A DNA stretch of 64,000 bases from Campylobacter concisus UNSWCS (lineage in GTDB: Bacteria > Campylobacterota > Campylobacteria > Campylobacterales > Campylobacteraceae), in contig NZ_ANNG01000006.1 of the NCBI RefSeq assembly GCF_000466685.1, positions 1-64,000 of the forward strand, in the 5' to 3' direction. The translations under genes were made by a program, and so were the position numbers. Positions 1 to 9,032 of this stretch are shown here, one piece after another (position 1 is the first letter of the stretch; every line of letters starts with the position of its first letter). Below the pieces are notes generated by a model. The model was not told the origin of the DNA and made no database searches. It saw nothing but the letters and a program-made list of their open reading frames with translations.

Positions 1-817
1 AAGCCACCACGACGCCGCCTGCCTCTTCTATGGCTGGTACGATCTTGTCATAGACCCCGCCACTTGGACAGCCTGTGATGATGATGCGTTTGGCGTCCTT
101 ATGTACGGGTGAAATTTTGTCTCTCACGCACTCTTTTAGCTTATTTACGATGATCTCAAGGTCGCTTATCTGCTCCTTTTTATCAAATATAAAGCCATTT
201 CCATATAGCAGTGCGTGAAGCTCTTTGCCATTCATCGGTGGTGGCGTTAGCTTCATGAAATTTTGTATTTCGCCCATCAGCTCGCGCTCTTTGTTAAATA
301 GCTTGATAGAGTTTCTAAGCTCCTCGTCGCTCACTTTCACGTCAAATTTAACCTCCAGCCGCTCCTTTAGCTCCCTAACCTCATCTTGCCAAAGCTCCAA
401 GCTCTTTTGGCTCTTGAAATGTGGCAAGTGCATGACGTGGACGTCTTTAAATTCACCCATTAGCTCATACATCTTTTTCTTGCCGTCGCAGGTAGTCTCG
501 CCGATAACGATATCGGAGTTTCGCACAAATGGGCACTTGTTTGCCTTAGCAAAGCCATAGCTTGCCTTTATGAGCGGACAGAGATTTTTAGGCAGGTACT
601 TTTCGCCTTCAACCACGGCGTTATCGCCAGTAGCGCAGACACTCACGCTGTGGGCATTTGCTGCGTGGATGATCTCTCTTGGCGTGTAGGTGCAAAATAT
701 CGCTGCGATCTTTTGACCGCTATTTTTGACCGCTTCGACGTTTTGGGCTAAACTTTTCTTAGCGCCATCATAAGTAGCGAAAATTTCGCTCAAACTCATA
801 CTCTCATTTATCGCCAT
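1..817 (-). CDS. 2-hydroxyacyl-CoA dehydratase family (HgdB/BcrC-like) iron-sulfur reductase, partial
   Basis: The first 272 residues are present; the C-terminus lies beyond the left edge. The start ATG at 817-815 overlaps the end of the activator gene by 14 bases. Conserved cysteines sit in LCPLIKASYGFAKANKCPF and in the following IGETTCDGKKKMYEL block, a signature of the HgdB/BcrC/double-cubane-cluster family. These proteins hold Fe-S clusters and receive low-potential electrons from an ATP-hydrolysing activator to reduce difficult substrates in the cytoplasm. The substrate cannot be read from the sequence. Only one reductase subunit is visible, which fits single-subunit double-cubane proteins better than true two-subunit hydroxyacyl-CoA dehydratases, although a second subunit could lie to the left. 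Confidence 0.88.
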   Translation of the reverse strand, partial: MAINESMSLSEIFATYDGAKKSLAQNVEAVKNSGQKIAAIFCTYTPREIIHAANAHSVSVCATGDNAVVEGEKYLPKNLCPLIKASYGFAKANKCPFVRNSDIVIGETTCDGKKKMYELMGEFKDVHVMHLPHFKSQKSLELWQDEVRELKERLEVKFDVKVSDEELRNSIKLFNKERELMGEIQNFMKLTPPPMNGKELHALLYGNGFIFDKKEQISDLEIIVNKLKECVRDKISPVHKDAKRIIITGCPSGGVYDKIVPAIEEAGGVVVA

Positions 818-1580
818 TTTCTCTCCTTAAATTTCTTATCCCTGCAAGGCTAGCGCCTATCGCACCGCAGTAGATCGCATCTTCGTGTGTGCTGACCTTG
901 GCCTGCAAGCAAACTTCTAAATTTTCTCTCACATACTCGCTCTTGCTAAAGCCACCGCTTAAGAAATAGCTCGTATTTGCCTGTTTTTTGACCAAATTTG
1001 AAATTTTATTTATAGCTGAGACGATCACCGCTTTTGCGATATTTTCTCGTGAGATATTTTGAGCGATGAGACTTATGATCTCAGACTCCGCAAAGACCGT
1101 GCACATCGAGCTTATGGATATATCTTCGTCGCTATTTTTAGCAAGGCGTGTAAGCTCATCAAACCTAACTCCAAGGCGGTTTGACATCACTTCAAGAAAT
1201 TTACCAGTGCCGGCTGAACATTTATCATTCATCGTAAAGTCCGTCACCGAGCCATTTTCAAGCTTGATAGCCTTCGTATCTTGTCCGCCCACATCTATAA
1301 CTGTGCAGTCGCTTTTGCAAAAATAGTGCGCCCCAAGCGCGTGACAAGTGATCTCTGTAAGGGTTTTATCAGCGTATGGCACCGAGACTCTGCCATAACC
1401 TGTCGCTGTAAAATATAGCTCGCCAAGGTTTAAAGCTAAAACTCGCTCTTTTATAAGCATGGCCGTATCTGCGCTACTCCAGCCTGTTGGCAGTAAAAAT
1501 AGCTCCTTTATCTCGCCGCTAGCTTCCATGACTGCTACTTTTGCAGATGTTGAGCCTATATCGATTCCGATTGAATGCAT
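804..1580 (-). CDS. ATP-dependent activator of 2-hydroxyacyl-CoA dehydratase (HgdC-like, ASKHA fold)
   Basis: This 258-residue protein has the ASKHA nucleotide-binding fold: GIDIGSTSAKVAV at the N-terminus (phosphate 1), VIDVGGQDTKAI near residue 95 and a GGF glycine loop near residue 209. The two cysteines that bind a bridging Fe4S4 cluster in the homodimer are visible in DKCSAGTGKFLEVM and SMCTVFAESE. Family members use ATP hydrolysis to inject one electron into the partner reductase. It is transcribed first and overlaps the reductase gene by 14 bases, so the two are very probably co-translated. Length is normal for the family. Confidence 0.92.
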   Translation of the reverse strand: MHSIGIDIGSTSAKVAVMEASGEIKELFLLPTGWSSADTAMLIKERVLALNLGELYFTATGYGRVSVPYADKTLTEITCHALGAHYFCKSDCTVIDVGGQDTKAIKLENGSVTDFTMNDKCSAGTGKFLEVMSNRLGVRFDELTRLAKNSDEDISISSMCTVFAESEIISLIAQNISRENIAKAVIVSAINKISNLVKKQANTSYFLSGGFSKSEYVRENLEVCLQAKVSTHEDAIYCGAIGASLAGIRNLRRENGDK

Positions 1581-1746
1581 TTTGTATCCAAAAAAGGTCT
1601 TTCTAAAACTTAGAACTGGCGTGATTTTACTCCCTTTAAGACAAATTTGTCAATAAATAAGACTAGATTTACGGCTAGATTAATTTTAAAGCTATTTAAA
1701 AGGAATTTTAGTAATATATGAAGATTTTTATCATAAAAGGATATAT

Positions 1747-2415
1747 ATGAAAAATGTTTTAAAATTTAGTGCAGCTCTAGTGATCGCAGCGCTTTTTGCT
1801 GGATGTGCAAGCGAGAGCTCAAGAGTGGTTGAAACTCCAAAAGTAGCAAGCTACGGCTCAGTTTATAACGGACAAAAAGTCTCAGTTTCTATTGGCCGCT
1901 TTAATAACCAATCAGCCTATCAAAATGGCGTTTTTGGTGACGGCGAGGATAGGCTTGGCAACCAAGCGCAAAGCATCTTGATAACAAATTTACAGCAAAG
2001 CGGTAGATTTTCAGTGCTTGATAGATCAAATATGAAGGTGATCAAGCAAGAGAGCGAGCTAAACAAAGAGGCTCAAAATTTAAAAGGCTCAAGATACGTC
2101 ATAACTGGCGATGTGACCGAATTTGGCCGCAAAACAACAGGCGATCACCAGCTATTTGGCATACTTGGCAGAGGCAAAAAGCAAACTGCCTACTCAAAGG
2201 TAAATTTAAACGTTGTCGATACCAAAACCGCAGAGGTCGTCTACTCAGTTAGCGGCGCTGGCGAATACACCCTTTCAAACAGAGAAATCATAGGCTTTGG
2301 TGGCTCAGCAGGATACGACTCTACGCTAAATGGCAAGGTGCTAAGCCTAGCTATCATAGAGGCCGTAAATAACCTAGTAAACGGCATAGAGAGCGGAGCA
2401 TGGCAAGTAAAATAA
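1747..2415 (+). CDS. CsgG/HfaB-family lipoprotein
   Basis: The 222-residue product begins with a lipoprotein signal ending in LFAGC (lipid-anchored Cys20), followed by a CsgG-type domain: the stretch around residues 40-110 (VSIGRFNNQSAYQ, then LITNLQQSGRFSVLDRSNM) matches the start of that fold. CsgG is the outer-membrane pore for curli subunits; shorter relatives act as periplasmic scaffolds. A ribosome site AAAGGA precedes the ATG. The gene overlaps the next lipoprotein gene by 16 bases and heads a three-lipoprotein cassette also known, as I recall, in Neisseria (NMB1164-1162 type). No curlin-like gene is nearby, so curli export is not implied. Confidence 0.87.
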   Translation: MKNVLKFSAALVIAALFAGCASESSRVVETPKVASYGSVYNGQKVSVSIGRFNNQSAYQNGVFGDGEDRLGNQAQSILITNLQQSGRFSVLDRSNMKVIKQESELNKEAQNLKGSRYVITGDVTEFGRKTTGDHQLFGILGRGKKQTAYSKVNLNVVDTKTAEVVYSVSGAGEYTLSNREIIGFGGSAGYDSTLNGKVLSLAIIEAVNNLVNGIESGAWQVK

Positions 2416-2798
2416 AACTTACCTGCCTTGTGCTTTTTGCGCTATTACTTGCAGGCTGCAATCAACCAGATACACCAAGGTCGCTTTACTACTGGGATGG
2501 CACGTATAACAATGCTTTATACACATATCTAAATGAGGGCGGCGATACAAACGAGCAAATTTCACGCTTAGAAAATTTAGTCCAGCTCTCAACGCAAAAG
2601 GGCTACAAAATCGCCCCTGGCGTATATGCACACCTTGGACTTTTATATCTAAATAATGGAAATTTAGGCATTGCAAATGTAAATTTTGACAAAGAAGTGC
2701 AAAATTTCCCAGAGTCAAGGGAGTATATAAATTTCATCAAGGGCTCAAAAAATTTAGTTCAAACGCCTAAAGTAGAGGAGGCCAAAAATGAAAAATAG
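2400..2798 (+). CDS. DUF4810 lipoprotein
   Basis: This 132-residue protein has a lipobox LLAGC with Cys20, then the sequence RSLYYWDGTYNNALYTYL, typical of DUF4810. A helical repeat-like middle (residues 50-110, containing PGVYAHLGLLYLNNGNLG) resembles a tetratricopeptide hairpin. It overlaps the CsgG-like gene upstream (16 bases) and the DUF799 gene downstream (11 bases), so all three should be made together at the envelope. The biochemical function of the family is not known to me. Confidence 0.85.
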   Translation: MASKIKLTCLVLFALLLAGCNQPDTPRSLYYWDGTYNNALYTYLNEGGDTNEQISRLENLVQLSTQKGYKIAPGVYAHLGLLYLNNGNLGIANVNFDKEVQNFPESREYINFIKGSKNLVQTPKVEEAKNEK

Positions 2799-3465
2799 CC
2801 TTAAATTTATAGCCGTGGCTCTTTTGGCGATATTTTTTACTGGATGCTCCGTAAAAGAACCTGAGCCATACGACTACACCGCCTTTTTACAAAAAAAGCC
2901 CCACTCTATCTTAGTGCTCATGCCAACAAACGATAGCACCGATGTAGCTGGCTCAGCAGCAGTGCTGGCTAACGCAGTAGCCCCGCTTAGTGAGGCTGGA
3001 TACTACGTATTTCCAGTGGCTCTTGTAAATGATACATTTAAGCAAAATGGCATAACCGAACCAAGCGAGATCGCCGCCGTCCCACTAAATAAGCTTGATA
3101 AAATTTTTCAAGCCGATAGCGTGCTTTACATCAACATAAAAGAGTACGGCACAAGCTATGCCGTTATTTCAAGCTCGACAAGAGTTGTCCTTGAAGCAAA
3201 GCTAGTCGATATAAAAAACGGAGCTACCCTCTGGAATGGAACAGCAACAGCCATCGAAGATAGTAGTAGCGGTCAAAGTAGCCTCCTTGGCATGCTAGTC
3301 TCAGCCGTCATCTCACAGGTGGCAAATACCATCTCAGATAAATCATATGATCTAGCGGCAATGGCCGATGCCTATCTCTTTTCTAGCAACTGCCACAACT
3401 GCATACTGTATGGGCCATATTCGCCACACTACGGCAAAGACGCCCAGCTACATAAAGATAGATAA
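2788..3465 (+). CDS. DUF799 (GNA1162-family) lipoprotein
   Basis: The 225-residue product has a lipoprotein signal with IFFTGC (Cys20), then a compact domain with ILVLMPTNDSTDVAGS and a later VVLEAKLVDIKNGATLW strand pattern, as in the GNA1162 family whose structure resembles TolB/CsgG N-terminal folds. It is the last of three overlapping lipoprotein genes. Two late cysteines (NCHNC, residues about 201-205) are unusual and could form a disulfide or bind metal; this is a guess. Role probably in an outer-membrane assembly or export complex with its two neighbours. Confidence 0.86.
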   Translation: MKNSLKFIAVALLAIFFTGCSVKEPEPYDYTAFLQKKPHSILVLMPTNDSTDVAGSAAVLANAVAPLSEAGYYVFPVALVNDTFKQNGITEPSEIAAVPLNKLDKIFQADSVLYINIKEYGTSYAVISSSTRVVLEAKLVDIKNGATLWNGTATAIEDSSSGQSSLLGMLVSAVISQVANTISDKSYDLAAMADAYLFSSNCHNCILYGPYSPHYGKDAQLHKDR

Positions 3466-3468
3466 ATT

Positions 3469-4371
3469 TTGTCCAGCCATCAACTTGGAGTGCTTCTTAC
3501 GCTAGTTGGTGGCGTACTTTGGGGGTTTAGCGGAGTTTGCGGACAGTATCTCTTCTCGCAGGGCATAAGCGCTGATTTTTTAGTACCTTATAGGCTCTTG
3601 CTAGCTGGCTCAATTATCGTGCTTTACTACGCTTTTAAGGCTCCAAAGGCCGTTTTTGCGCCACTTACTGACGTAAAACTGCTAGCAGAGCTTCTTATAT
3701 ACGCCATACTTGGGCTCATGATGACGCAGTATGCTTATTTTTACTCGATCGAGCTCTCAAACGCCGCAGTTGCGACCGTCATTCAATACACCGCTCCAGT
3801 TCTCATCCTAGCTATCATCTGCCTAAAAGAGAGGCGAGCGCCAAGGCCACTTGAAATTTTGGCACTACTATGTGCGATGTTTGGGGTCTTTTTTCTTGCT
3901 ACGCACGCTCAAATTTCAGCCCTTGTCATCTCACCAAAAGCGCTATTTTGGTGCTTAGTAAGTGCTGTTTGCGTCTGCGTTTACAACCTTGCCCCCACAA
4001 GACTAAATGCCAAATATTCCGTAGCTCTGACCCTTGGCTGGGGCATGGTGATAGGTGGCGTGGTGCTTTGCCTTTATATGAGAGTTTGGGAGCTCACGGG
4101 ACTTAGTGGCACGGCGCAGTGGCTAGCATTTTTCGCCGTTATCACGCTTGGCACGATATTTGCATTTAGTTTTTATATGACTGGAGTTAAGCTCATAGGC
4201 GCCTCAAAAGCTAGCATGATAGCTTGCATAGAGCCACTAAGTGCGGCCTTTTTTGACTATTTTTGGCTTGGGACGAAGTTTGTCTTTTGGGACTTTTTAG
4301 GCTTTGCTCTCATCATATCATGCATATTTTTACTTTCAAAGAAGAGAGATGATATACCTAGCGCAAACTGA
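3469..4371 (+). CDS. EamA-family drug/metabolite transporter
   Basis: This 300-residue membrane protein has about ten hydrophobic segments in two EamA repeats. The first opens with LLTLVGGVLWGFSGV, and the second covers roughly residues 150-295. Family members export amino acids or metabolites across the inner membrane; the substrate is unknown. The start is TTG at 3469, three bases after the stop of the DUF799 lipoprotein gene, so it is probably co-transcribed with that cassette. Its 3' end overlaps the next gene by 23 bases. Confidence 0.85.
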   Translation: MSSHQLGVLLTLVGGVLWGFSGVCGQYLFSQGISADFLVPYRLLLAGSIIVLYYAFKAPKAVFAPLTDVKLLAELLIYAILGLMMTQYAYFYSIELSNAAVATVIQYTAPVLILAIICLKERRAPRPLEILALLCAMFGVFFLATHAQISALVISPKALFWCLVSAVCVCVYNLAPTRLNAKYSVALTLGWGMVIGGVVLCLYMRVWELTGLSGTAQWLAFFAVITLGTIFAFSFYMTGVKLIGASKASMIACIEPLSAAFFDYFWLGTKFVFWDFLGFALIISCIFLLSKKRDDIPSAN

Positions 4372-4771
4372 CACGACGGCCGGCTTTTTAAGCAAGGACT
4401 ACAAGGAGATAAACCACGCCAAAATGCGAAACGAGGGCAAACCTTGCCTCATCACGACGGCTAAATTTAGCGTTTTACGTGAGCTTGCAAGAGCACCAAA
4501 AAAATATAAAAATTTCATCCGTCGCTCGAGAAAGACGACATTTTTATATCCAAATTTAAAGGCGATCAGAGTCGTAAAAGAGTGCGAACACGAGAAATTC
4601 CTAAGCAAATTTGACTGGCTTTATTCAAGTAGCGCAAATAAAAATGGTATGAAATTTGATGAAGCTTGGGCTAGAAGCGTGGCTGATGAAGTTGTTGATG
4701 AGCATTTTTTTGAAGATATGCCATCAAAAATTTATAAAATTTCAAAATCCAAACTAAAAAAGATCCGTTAG
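4349..4771 (+). CDS. Short Sua5/YciO/YrdC-like protein
   Basis: I place the start at ATG 4349, behind the ribosome site GAAGAGAG; an upstream ATG at 4304 lies deep inside the transporter gene. The 140-residue product opens with MIYLAQTDTTAGFLS, the counterpart of the PTDTxYGL motif of YrdC proteins, and carries YSSSANKNG (compare STSAN-SG) and MPSKIYKISKSKLKKIR (compare the PSTI region) near the end. YrdC enzymes make threonylcarbamoyl-AMP for tRNA t6A. It is shorter than the usual 180-200 residues, so it may be a specialised paralogue, as in other Campylobacterota. Confidence 0.75.
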   Translation: MIYLAQTDTTAGFLSKDYKEINHAKMRNEGKPCLITTAKFSVLRELARAPKKYKNFIRRSRKTTFLYPNLKAIRVVKECEHEKFLSKFDWLYSSSANKNGMKFDEAWARSVADEVVDEHFFEDMPSKIYKISKSKLKKIR

Positions 4772-5610
4772 TTAAATTTGCGCCCTGCACTTTTTATAAA
4801 TTTAGGTAGCTTTGTTGTGGTTTGAGGTGATAAATTTGCCAAATTTCACAGCTTGCTGAGTGGTTTTGAAAGCTAGTTTTTAGACAAGGTCTAAATTTAA
4901 TCTACTAATTAGATAAATTTACAAATATCCAAACTAAATTTAGCCCTTCGCTTGCTATAAATCTCGCTTCAGACTACATTTTAAAATTTAAAGTCTGCTA
5001 GATGCTTTAGCTAAGCACTGACAGATGTAAATTTGAGCCAATATCTAAAGCTGCCCACCATAGCCAAAATTTAGATCACTCAAACTCTACCAACTCACAT
5101 AGATTTACAAATTTAGAGCAAGAAAGGACTAAATTTCATTAAATTTAGTCTGTTTGTGCGGATAAAGTAGCCACTCATAGCAACGCCACTACAATCACGC
5201 AAGTAAATTCAGTCAAGCGACAAATTTAAATTTTAGCCACTATCAAATTTTGGATACAGAGATAGTCAAATAAGCAAATTTAACAGCCCCAAAACCTAAA
5301 TTTAGCCATTTTGCAAATTTAAATAAGCAAAATCAATCACCACAGCTGATTGCTTTTGTGGGCAAAAATAGTCTTTGTAAAACGCAAACTACTCTTTAAA
5401 TTTATCGTGACGGCATCAGATCGGACAAATTTACTTATCAAGCATAAATTTACAAATTTGAAGCGCCAGAACCCAAAAAACAAAAAGTAGCTTTTATAAA
5501 TTTACAGCAGCCAAAACCCAAATTTGACTAAATTTAGCCAGCTCCATTTGGCACAAACAGATAAATTTACAAACTAGATTATTAAATTTGCTTTTGGGGA
5601 TTAAATTGAC
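4772..5610. repeat. Gene-free spacer with AAATTT words and degenerate repeats
   Basis: No open frame here resembles a protein. The whole 4772-5659 gap contains about 29 copies of AAATTT, roughly one per 31 bases. A block beginning near 5284 (CAGCCCCAAAACC, then AAATTTAGCC) recurs in altered form near 5505 (CAGCAGCCAAAACCC, then AAATTTAGCC), about 220 bases on. A 10-base stem with a 4-base loop, GACTAAATTT/AAATTTAGTC, lies at 5127-5150. I read the stretch as decayed repetitive spacer; its origin is unknown. Confidence 0.55.
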
Positions 5611-5652
5611 TTGCTAGCCCTTTGGCTGGTACCAAAGGGAATTTGCTAGCAA
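5611..5652 (-). terminator. Two-tier hairpin just after typA
   Basis: Outer arms TTGCTAGC (5611-5618) and GCTAGCAA (5645-5652) enclose inner arms CCTTTGG (5619-5625) and CCAAAGG (5632-5638) around a 6-base loop. The structure begins 8 bases past the typA stop on the minus strand. No strong T-run follows, so it may stabilise the mRNA end or act as an imperfect terminator. Confidence 0.6.
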
Positions 5653-5659
5653 ATTTGGA

Positions 5660-7462
5660 TTATAGTTTTGCTTTTCTTTTGCGCTCTGTTGGGTCTAGAT
5701 AGCGCTTACGAACGCGGATATTTATAGGCGTAACCTCGACTAGCTCGTCATCTTCTATCCACTCTAGCGCGCGCTCAAGGCTTAGCTTTCTAGGCGGTAC
5801 TAGTTTGATCGCATCGTCACTACCGCTTGCACGCACGTTTGTTAGGTTTTTGCCTTTTATTGGATTTACATCAAGGTCGTTTGGACGGCTATGCTCGCCG
5901 ATGATCATGCCCACATAGACTTTTGCTTGTGGATCAAGAAATAGCACGCCACGATCTTGCAAGTTAAATAGCGAATAAGCAAGCGTTACGCCGTTTTCCA
6001 TCGAAACTAGCGCGCCATTTGTTCTATGCTCGACGGTGCCGCTAAGTGGCCTAAACTCCAAAAAGCTGTGGTTCATAACACCCTCGCCTTTTGTATCAGT
6101 CAAAAACTGGCTTCTAAAGCCAATAAGACCGCGCGCTGGGATCTCAAATTCGATCCTTGTTTGGCCGTCGCCTGTTGGGTTCATAGAGACCATTTCAGCC
6201 TTTCTTTTGCCAAGTTTTTCGATGACTGTACCTGTCGTATCATCAGGCGAGTCGATCACTAAAAGCTCGTATGGCTCGCACTTTACGCCGTTTATCTCTT
6301 TTACGATGACCTCAGGTCTGCCAAGTAAAAACTCATAGCCCTCGCGGCGCATATTTTCAGCCAAAATGGTGATCTGAAGCTCACCACGACCGCTTACTTT
6401 AAATTTGCCCTCGCCGATGTTTTCATACTTCATCGCGATATTTGTCTTCATCTCATTTGCAAGGCGCTCATCGATCTTGTTTGATGTGACGTGTTTGCCC
6501 TCAGTGCCTGCAAGTGGGCCATCATTTACAGAAAATACAACGCTAAGTGTTGGCTCTTCGATATGGAGCGGATCAAGCGGATGAGGGTTGTTTGGATCAA
6601 CGACGCTATCGCCAACGTCAAGCGCGTCAAAGCCAGCGATCGCTACGATGTCGCCAGTGCCAGCCTCGTTTATATCGATCCTATCAAGTCCCATAAAGCC
6701 GATGAGTTTTGAAATTCTACCAGTTGTCTTTGTGCCATCAGCCTTTGCAAGCATAACGTTTTGGTTTTTAGCTATTTTGCCGTTAAAAATCCTCGCAATG
6801 CCGATCTTGCCGACGTAGTTGTCATAATCAAGCGTGAAAACTTGAAGCTGAAGTGGGTTATCGTCGCTACCACTTGGAGCTGGTACGTGAGCTAGGATAG
6901 TCTCAAAAAGTGGCTGCATATCTTTGTTTTCATCACTTAATTTTAGCTTTGCGTAGCCATTTTTTGCAGCTGCATAAACGACTGGAAATTCTAGTTGCTC
7001 GTCATTTGCGTCAAGTGCGACAAAAAGGTCAAAAATTTCATTTATAACGCGGTCTGGATCGCCAGCTGGTTTATCTATCTTATTTACGACGACGATTGGG
7101 CGAAGTCCAAGAGATAGCGCCTTTTTGACGACAAATTTAGTCTGTGGCATAACGCCCTCTTGCGCATCAACAAGCAACAAAACGCCATCAACCATCTTAA
7201 GAACACGCTCTACCTCGCCACCAAAGTCGGCGTGGCCTGGGGTGTCGATGATGTTGATCTTTGTATCTTTGTAGCGAATGGCGGTGTTTTTAGAAAGGAT
7301 CGTGATGCCACGCTCTCTTTCGATGTCGTTGCTGTCCATTACACGCTCGCCAAGGTTTTGATGCTCATTAAATGTTCCTGACTGCTTCAAAAGCTCATCA
7401 ACCATTGTTGTTTTACCGTGGTCGACGTGCGCGATGACGGCTATATTTCGTATCTTTTCCAA
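5660..7462 (-). CDS. typA: Ribosome-associated GTPase TypA/BipA
   Basis: The 600-residue protein shows all GTPase motifs: AHVDHGKT (G1, residues about 10-17), DTPGHADF (G3) and NKID (G4), followed by EF-G-like domains and the TypA-specific C-terminal domain. It binds the ribosome and supports 50S assembly and stress growth. Length is normal. It is transcribed away from fliK, the same arrangement I recall in C. jejuni (Cj0039c opposite Cj0041-0043). A large hairpin follows the stop codon. Confidence 0.97.
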   Translation of the reverse strand: MEKIRNIAVIAHVDHGKTTMVDELLKQSGTFNEHQNLGERVMDSNDIERERGITILSKNTAIRYKDTKINIIDTPGHADFGGEVERVLKMVDGVLLLVDAQEGVMPQTKFVVKKALSLGLRPIVVVNKIDKPAGDPDRVINEIFDLFVALDANDEQLEFPVVYAAAKNGYAKLKLSDENKDMQPLFETILAHVPAPSGSDDNPLQLQVFTLDYDNYVGKIGIARIFNGKIAKNQNVMLAKADGTKTTGRISKLIGFMGLDRIDINEAGTGDIVAIAGFDALDVGDSVVDPNNPHPLDPLHIEEPTLSVVFSVNDGPLAGTEGKHVTSNKIDERLANEMKTNIAMKYENIGEGKFKVSGRGELQITILAENMRREGYEFLLGRPEVIVKEINGVKCEPYELLVIDSPDDTTGTVIEKLGKRKAEMVSMNPTGDGQTRIEFEIPARGLIGFRSQFLTDTKGEGVMNHSFLEFRPLSGTVEHRTNGALVSMENGVTLAYSLFNLQDRGVLFLDPQAKVYVGMIIGEHSRPNDLDVNPIKGKNLTNVRASGSDDAIKLVPPRKLSLERALEWIEDDELVEVTPINIRVRKRYLDPTERKRKAKL

Positions 7463-7572
7463 ATGTTTCTCCGTTTATTAGTTTGATATTTTTCGCTTCA
7501 TCAGTTTTTAAATAGGGGCAGATTATAGCCAAATTTTTATAAATTTTAAGCTGATATCAAGAAATTAATTTT

Positions 7573-7588
7573 TGGAATAGATTTTGCA
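7573..7588 (+). promoter_or_regulatory. Sigma-54 promoter of the fliK-flgD-flgE operon
   Basis: The sequence GGAA-N6-TTGC lies at 7574-7587 with exactly ten bases between the GG (-24) and GC (-12) elements, matching the Campylobacter flagellar sigma-54 pattern. It is 36 bases upstream of the fliK ATG. Middle flagellar genes of this group are known to use RpoN with FlgSR control. Confidence 0.82.
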
Positions 7589-7623
7589 TGTAAGCGTTAA
7601 GTTTTTAAATTTAAAGGGATTAA

Positions 7624-9024
7624 ATGCAAGCTTACACAGCGAAAAACAACGTAGATTTGCTAGCTCCTGCGGCTACTAAAAAGCCTGCGGCTGCGAAGAA
7701 GTCTCAAAACAACGGCGAGTTTTTGTCGATGGTTTTGGATGCGGCTGCGAGCAAAGCAAATAGCGGTCAAAAGATCACCGAAAAGGATGTCAAAGAGATA
7801 GTAAAAACTGTTGATATCCAAAAAGAGACGATAGAAAAGGCGCAAAACGAAAGCGTGGCAAAAATTTCGGCCGCACTTGAAGAAAATTTGGACGAAGATA
7901 CAAAAAATGAGCTCTATGAAAATGCAAATTTCATGCAGCTTTTGCAAGTTTTAGAGATACTAAACGGCAATGAAAAGGTAAGTAAATTTCCAAATTTCAG
8001 CGACAAAATAGCAAATTTTTTAAGTGTGCCCCAAAACGTCGAAGAGCTTAGCAACGTTAAAAGCGTTAACGATCTTATCGACCTTGCTAAGAAATTTGAC
8101 CTTGGCCTCGAAAATATAGAAATTTCAAATGAAGATGTGCCAAAACTAAACGAGATGTTTAAAAATTTAGGCAAACAGGAATTCTTCACGCCGATAAAGA
8201 CTGAGGACAAGCCTTTTTACCTAAAAGAGCTAAAAAACGAGGTCGAGCAAACTATCATCAAAAACGAGCCAAAAGAGGTCGTAAAGCTTGATACTTTGCT
8301 AAAAGAGGTTATGGCAAATCCAGTCAGCGAAGTTAAAAATTTAGTCAAAGAAGAGCCTAAAAAGCTAGATGATAGTGAAGTAAAGCTTGATGATGAAATA
8401 GTGGATATTGAGCCAGATGAGCAGCCAAAAGAGCCAAAAGTAAAGGTAAATTTACACGAGCAAAAGGCGCAAAAAGCCCCAACTCTTGAGTCGCTACTCT
8501 TTCCTGAAAGAGAGCAGATGAGCGAGGCTGAGCCAAGCGAGGAGACATTTAGTAGTGATAATAAATCAGAGCTAAATCAAATGGTAAAAGATATCGCAAA
8601 TAGCGCTAAACACCAGCTTCAGACAAAGGCGGAGATAAAAGAGACGCTTAGTAATTTCTCTTCTACGCTAAAAGAGCAGGTGCAAAACTACAAAGCACCG
8701 ATCACTCGCTTTAACATCACACTTAACCCGCTAAATTTAGGCGAGGTCGAGATCACGATGGTTAATCGCGGCAATAATTTGCATGTAAATTTTAACTCTA
8801 CAACAGCTACGATGAACCTCTTTTTACAAAACCAGGCTGAGTTTAAAAACAGCCTTGTAAATATGGGATTTACCGAGCTTGAGATGAATTTCTCAGATCA
8901 AAACCAAAGACAAGAAAAAAGAGAACAAGCAAAAAACAAATATAGCTCAAATCAAAGCGATGAGAGCGAAAACGGCCAAGCGGAACAAAGCTTGCTTGAG
9001 CTAGTAATACCAAGATATATTTAG
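7624..9024 (+). CDS. fliK: Flagellar hook-length control protein FliK
   Basis: The 466-residue protein has a long, low-complexity Lys/Glu-rich N-terminal and middle part and a C-terminal Flg_hook domain (residues about 340-430) with ITLNPLNLGEVEITM and an FLQNQAEFKNSLVNMGF helix. FliK acts as a secreted molecular ruler that switches the export gate from hook to filament substrates. The ATG follows AAAGGGATTAA and a sigma-54 promoter. FlgD and FlgE genes follow within 10 bases each, supporting the assignment, since the N-terminal two thirds are poorly conserved in this family. Confidence 0.92.
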   Translation: MQAYTAKNNVDLLAPAATKKPAAAKKSQNNGEFLSMVLDAAASKANSGQKITEKDVKEIVKTVDIQKETIEKAQNESVAKISAALEENLDEDTKNELYENANFMQLLQVLEILNGNEKVSKFPNFSDKIANFLSVPQNVEELSNVKSVNDLIDLAKKFDLGLENIEISNEDVPKLNEMFKNLGKQEFFTPIKTEDKPFYLKELKNEVEQTIIKNEPKEVVKLDTLLKEVMANPVSEVKNLVKEEPKKLDDSEVKLDDEIVDIEPDEQPKEPKVKVNLHEQKAQKAPTLESLLFPEREQMSEAEPSEETFSSDNKSELNQMVKDIANSAKHQLQTKAEIKETLSNFSSTLKEQVQNYKAPITRFNITLNPLNLGEVEITMVNRGNNLHVNFNSTTATMNLFLQNQAEFKNSLVNMGFTELEMNFSDQNQRQEKREQAKNKYSSNQSDESENGQAEQSLLELVIPRYI

Positions 9025-9032
9025 GAGAGATT

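Noticed and set aside
225-560. A 111-codon frame on the plus strand at the left edge
   Set aside because: The minus strand there encodes the conserved HgdB-like reductase.
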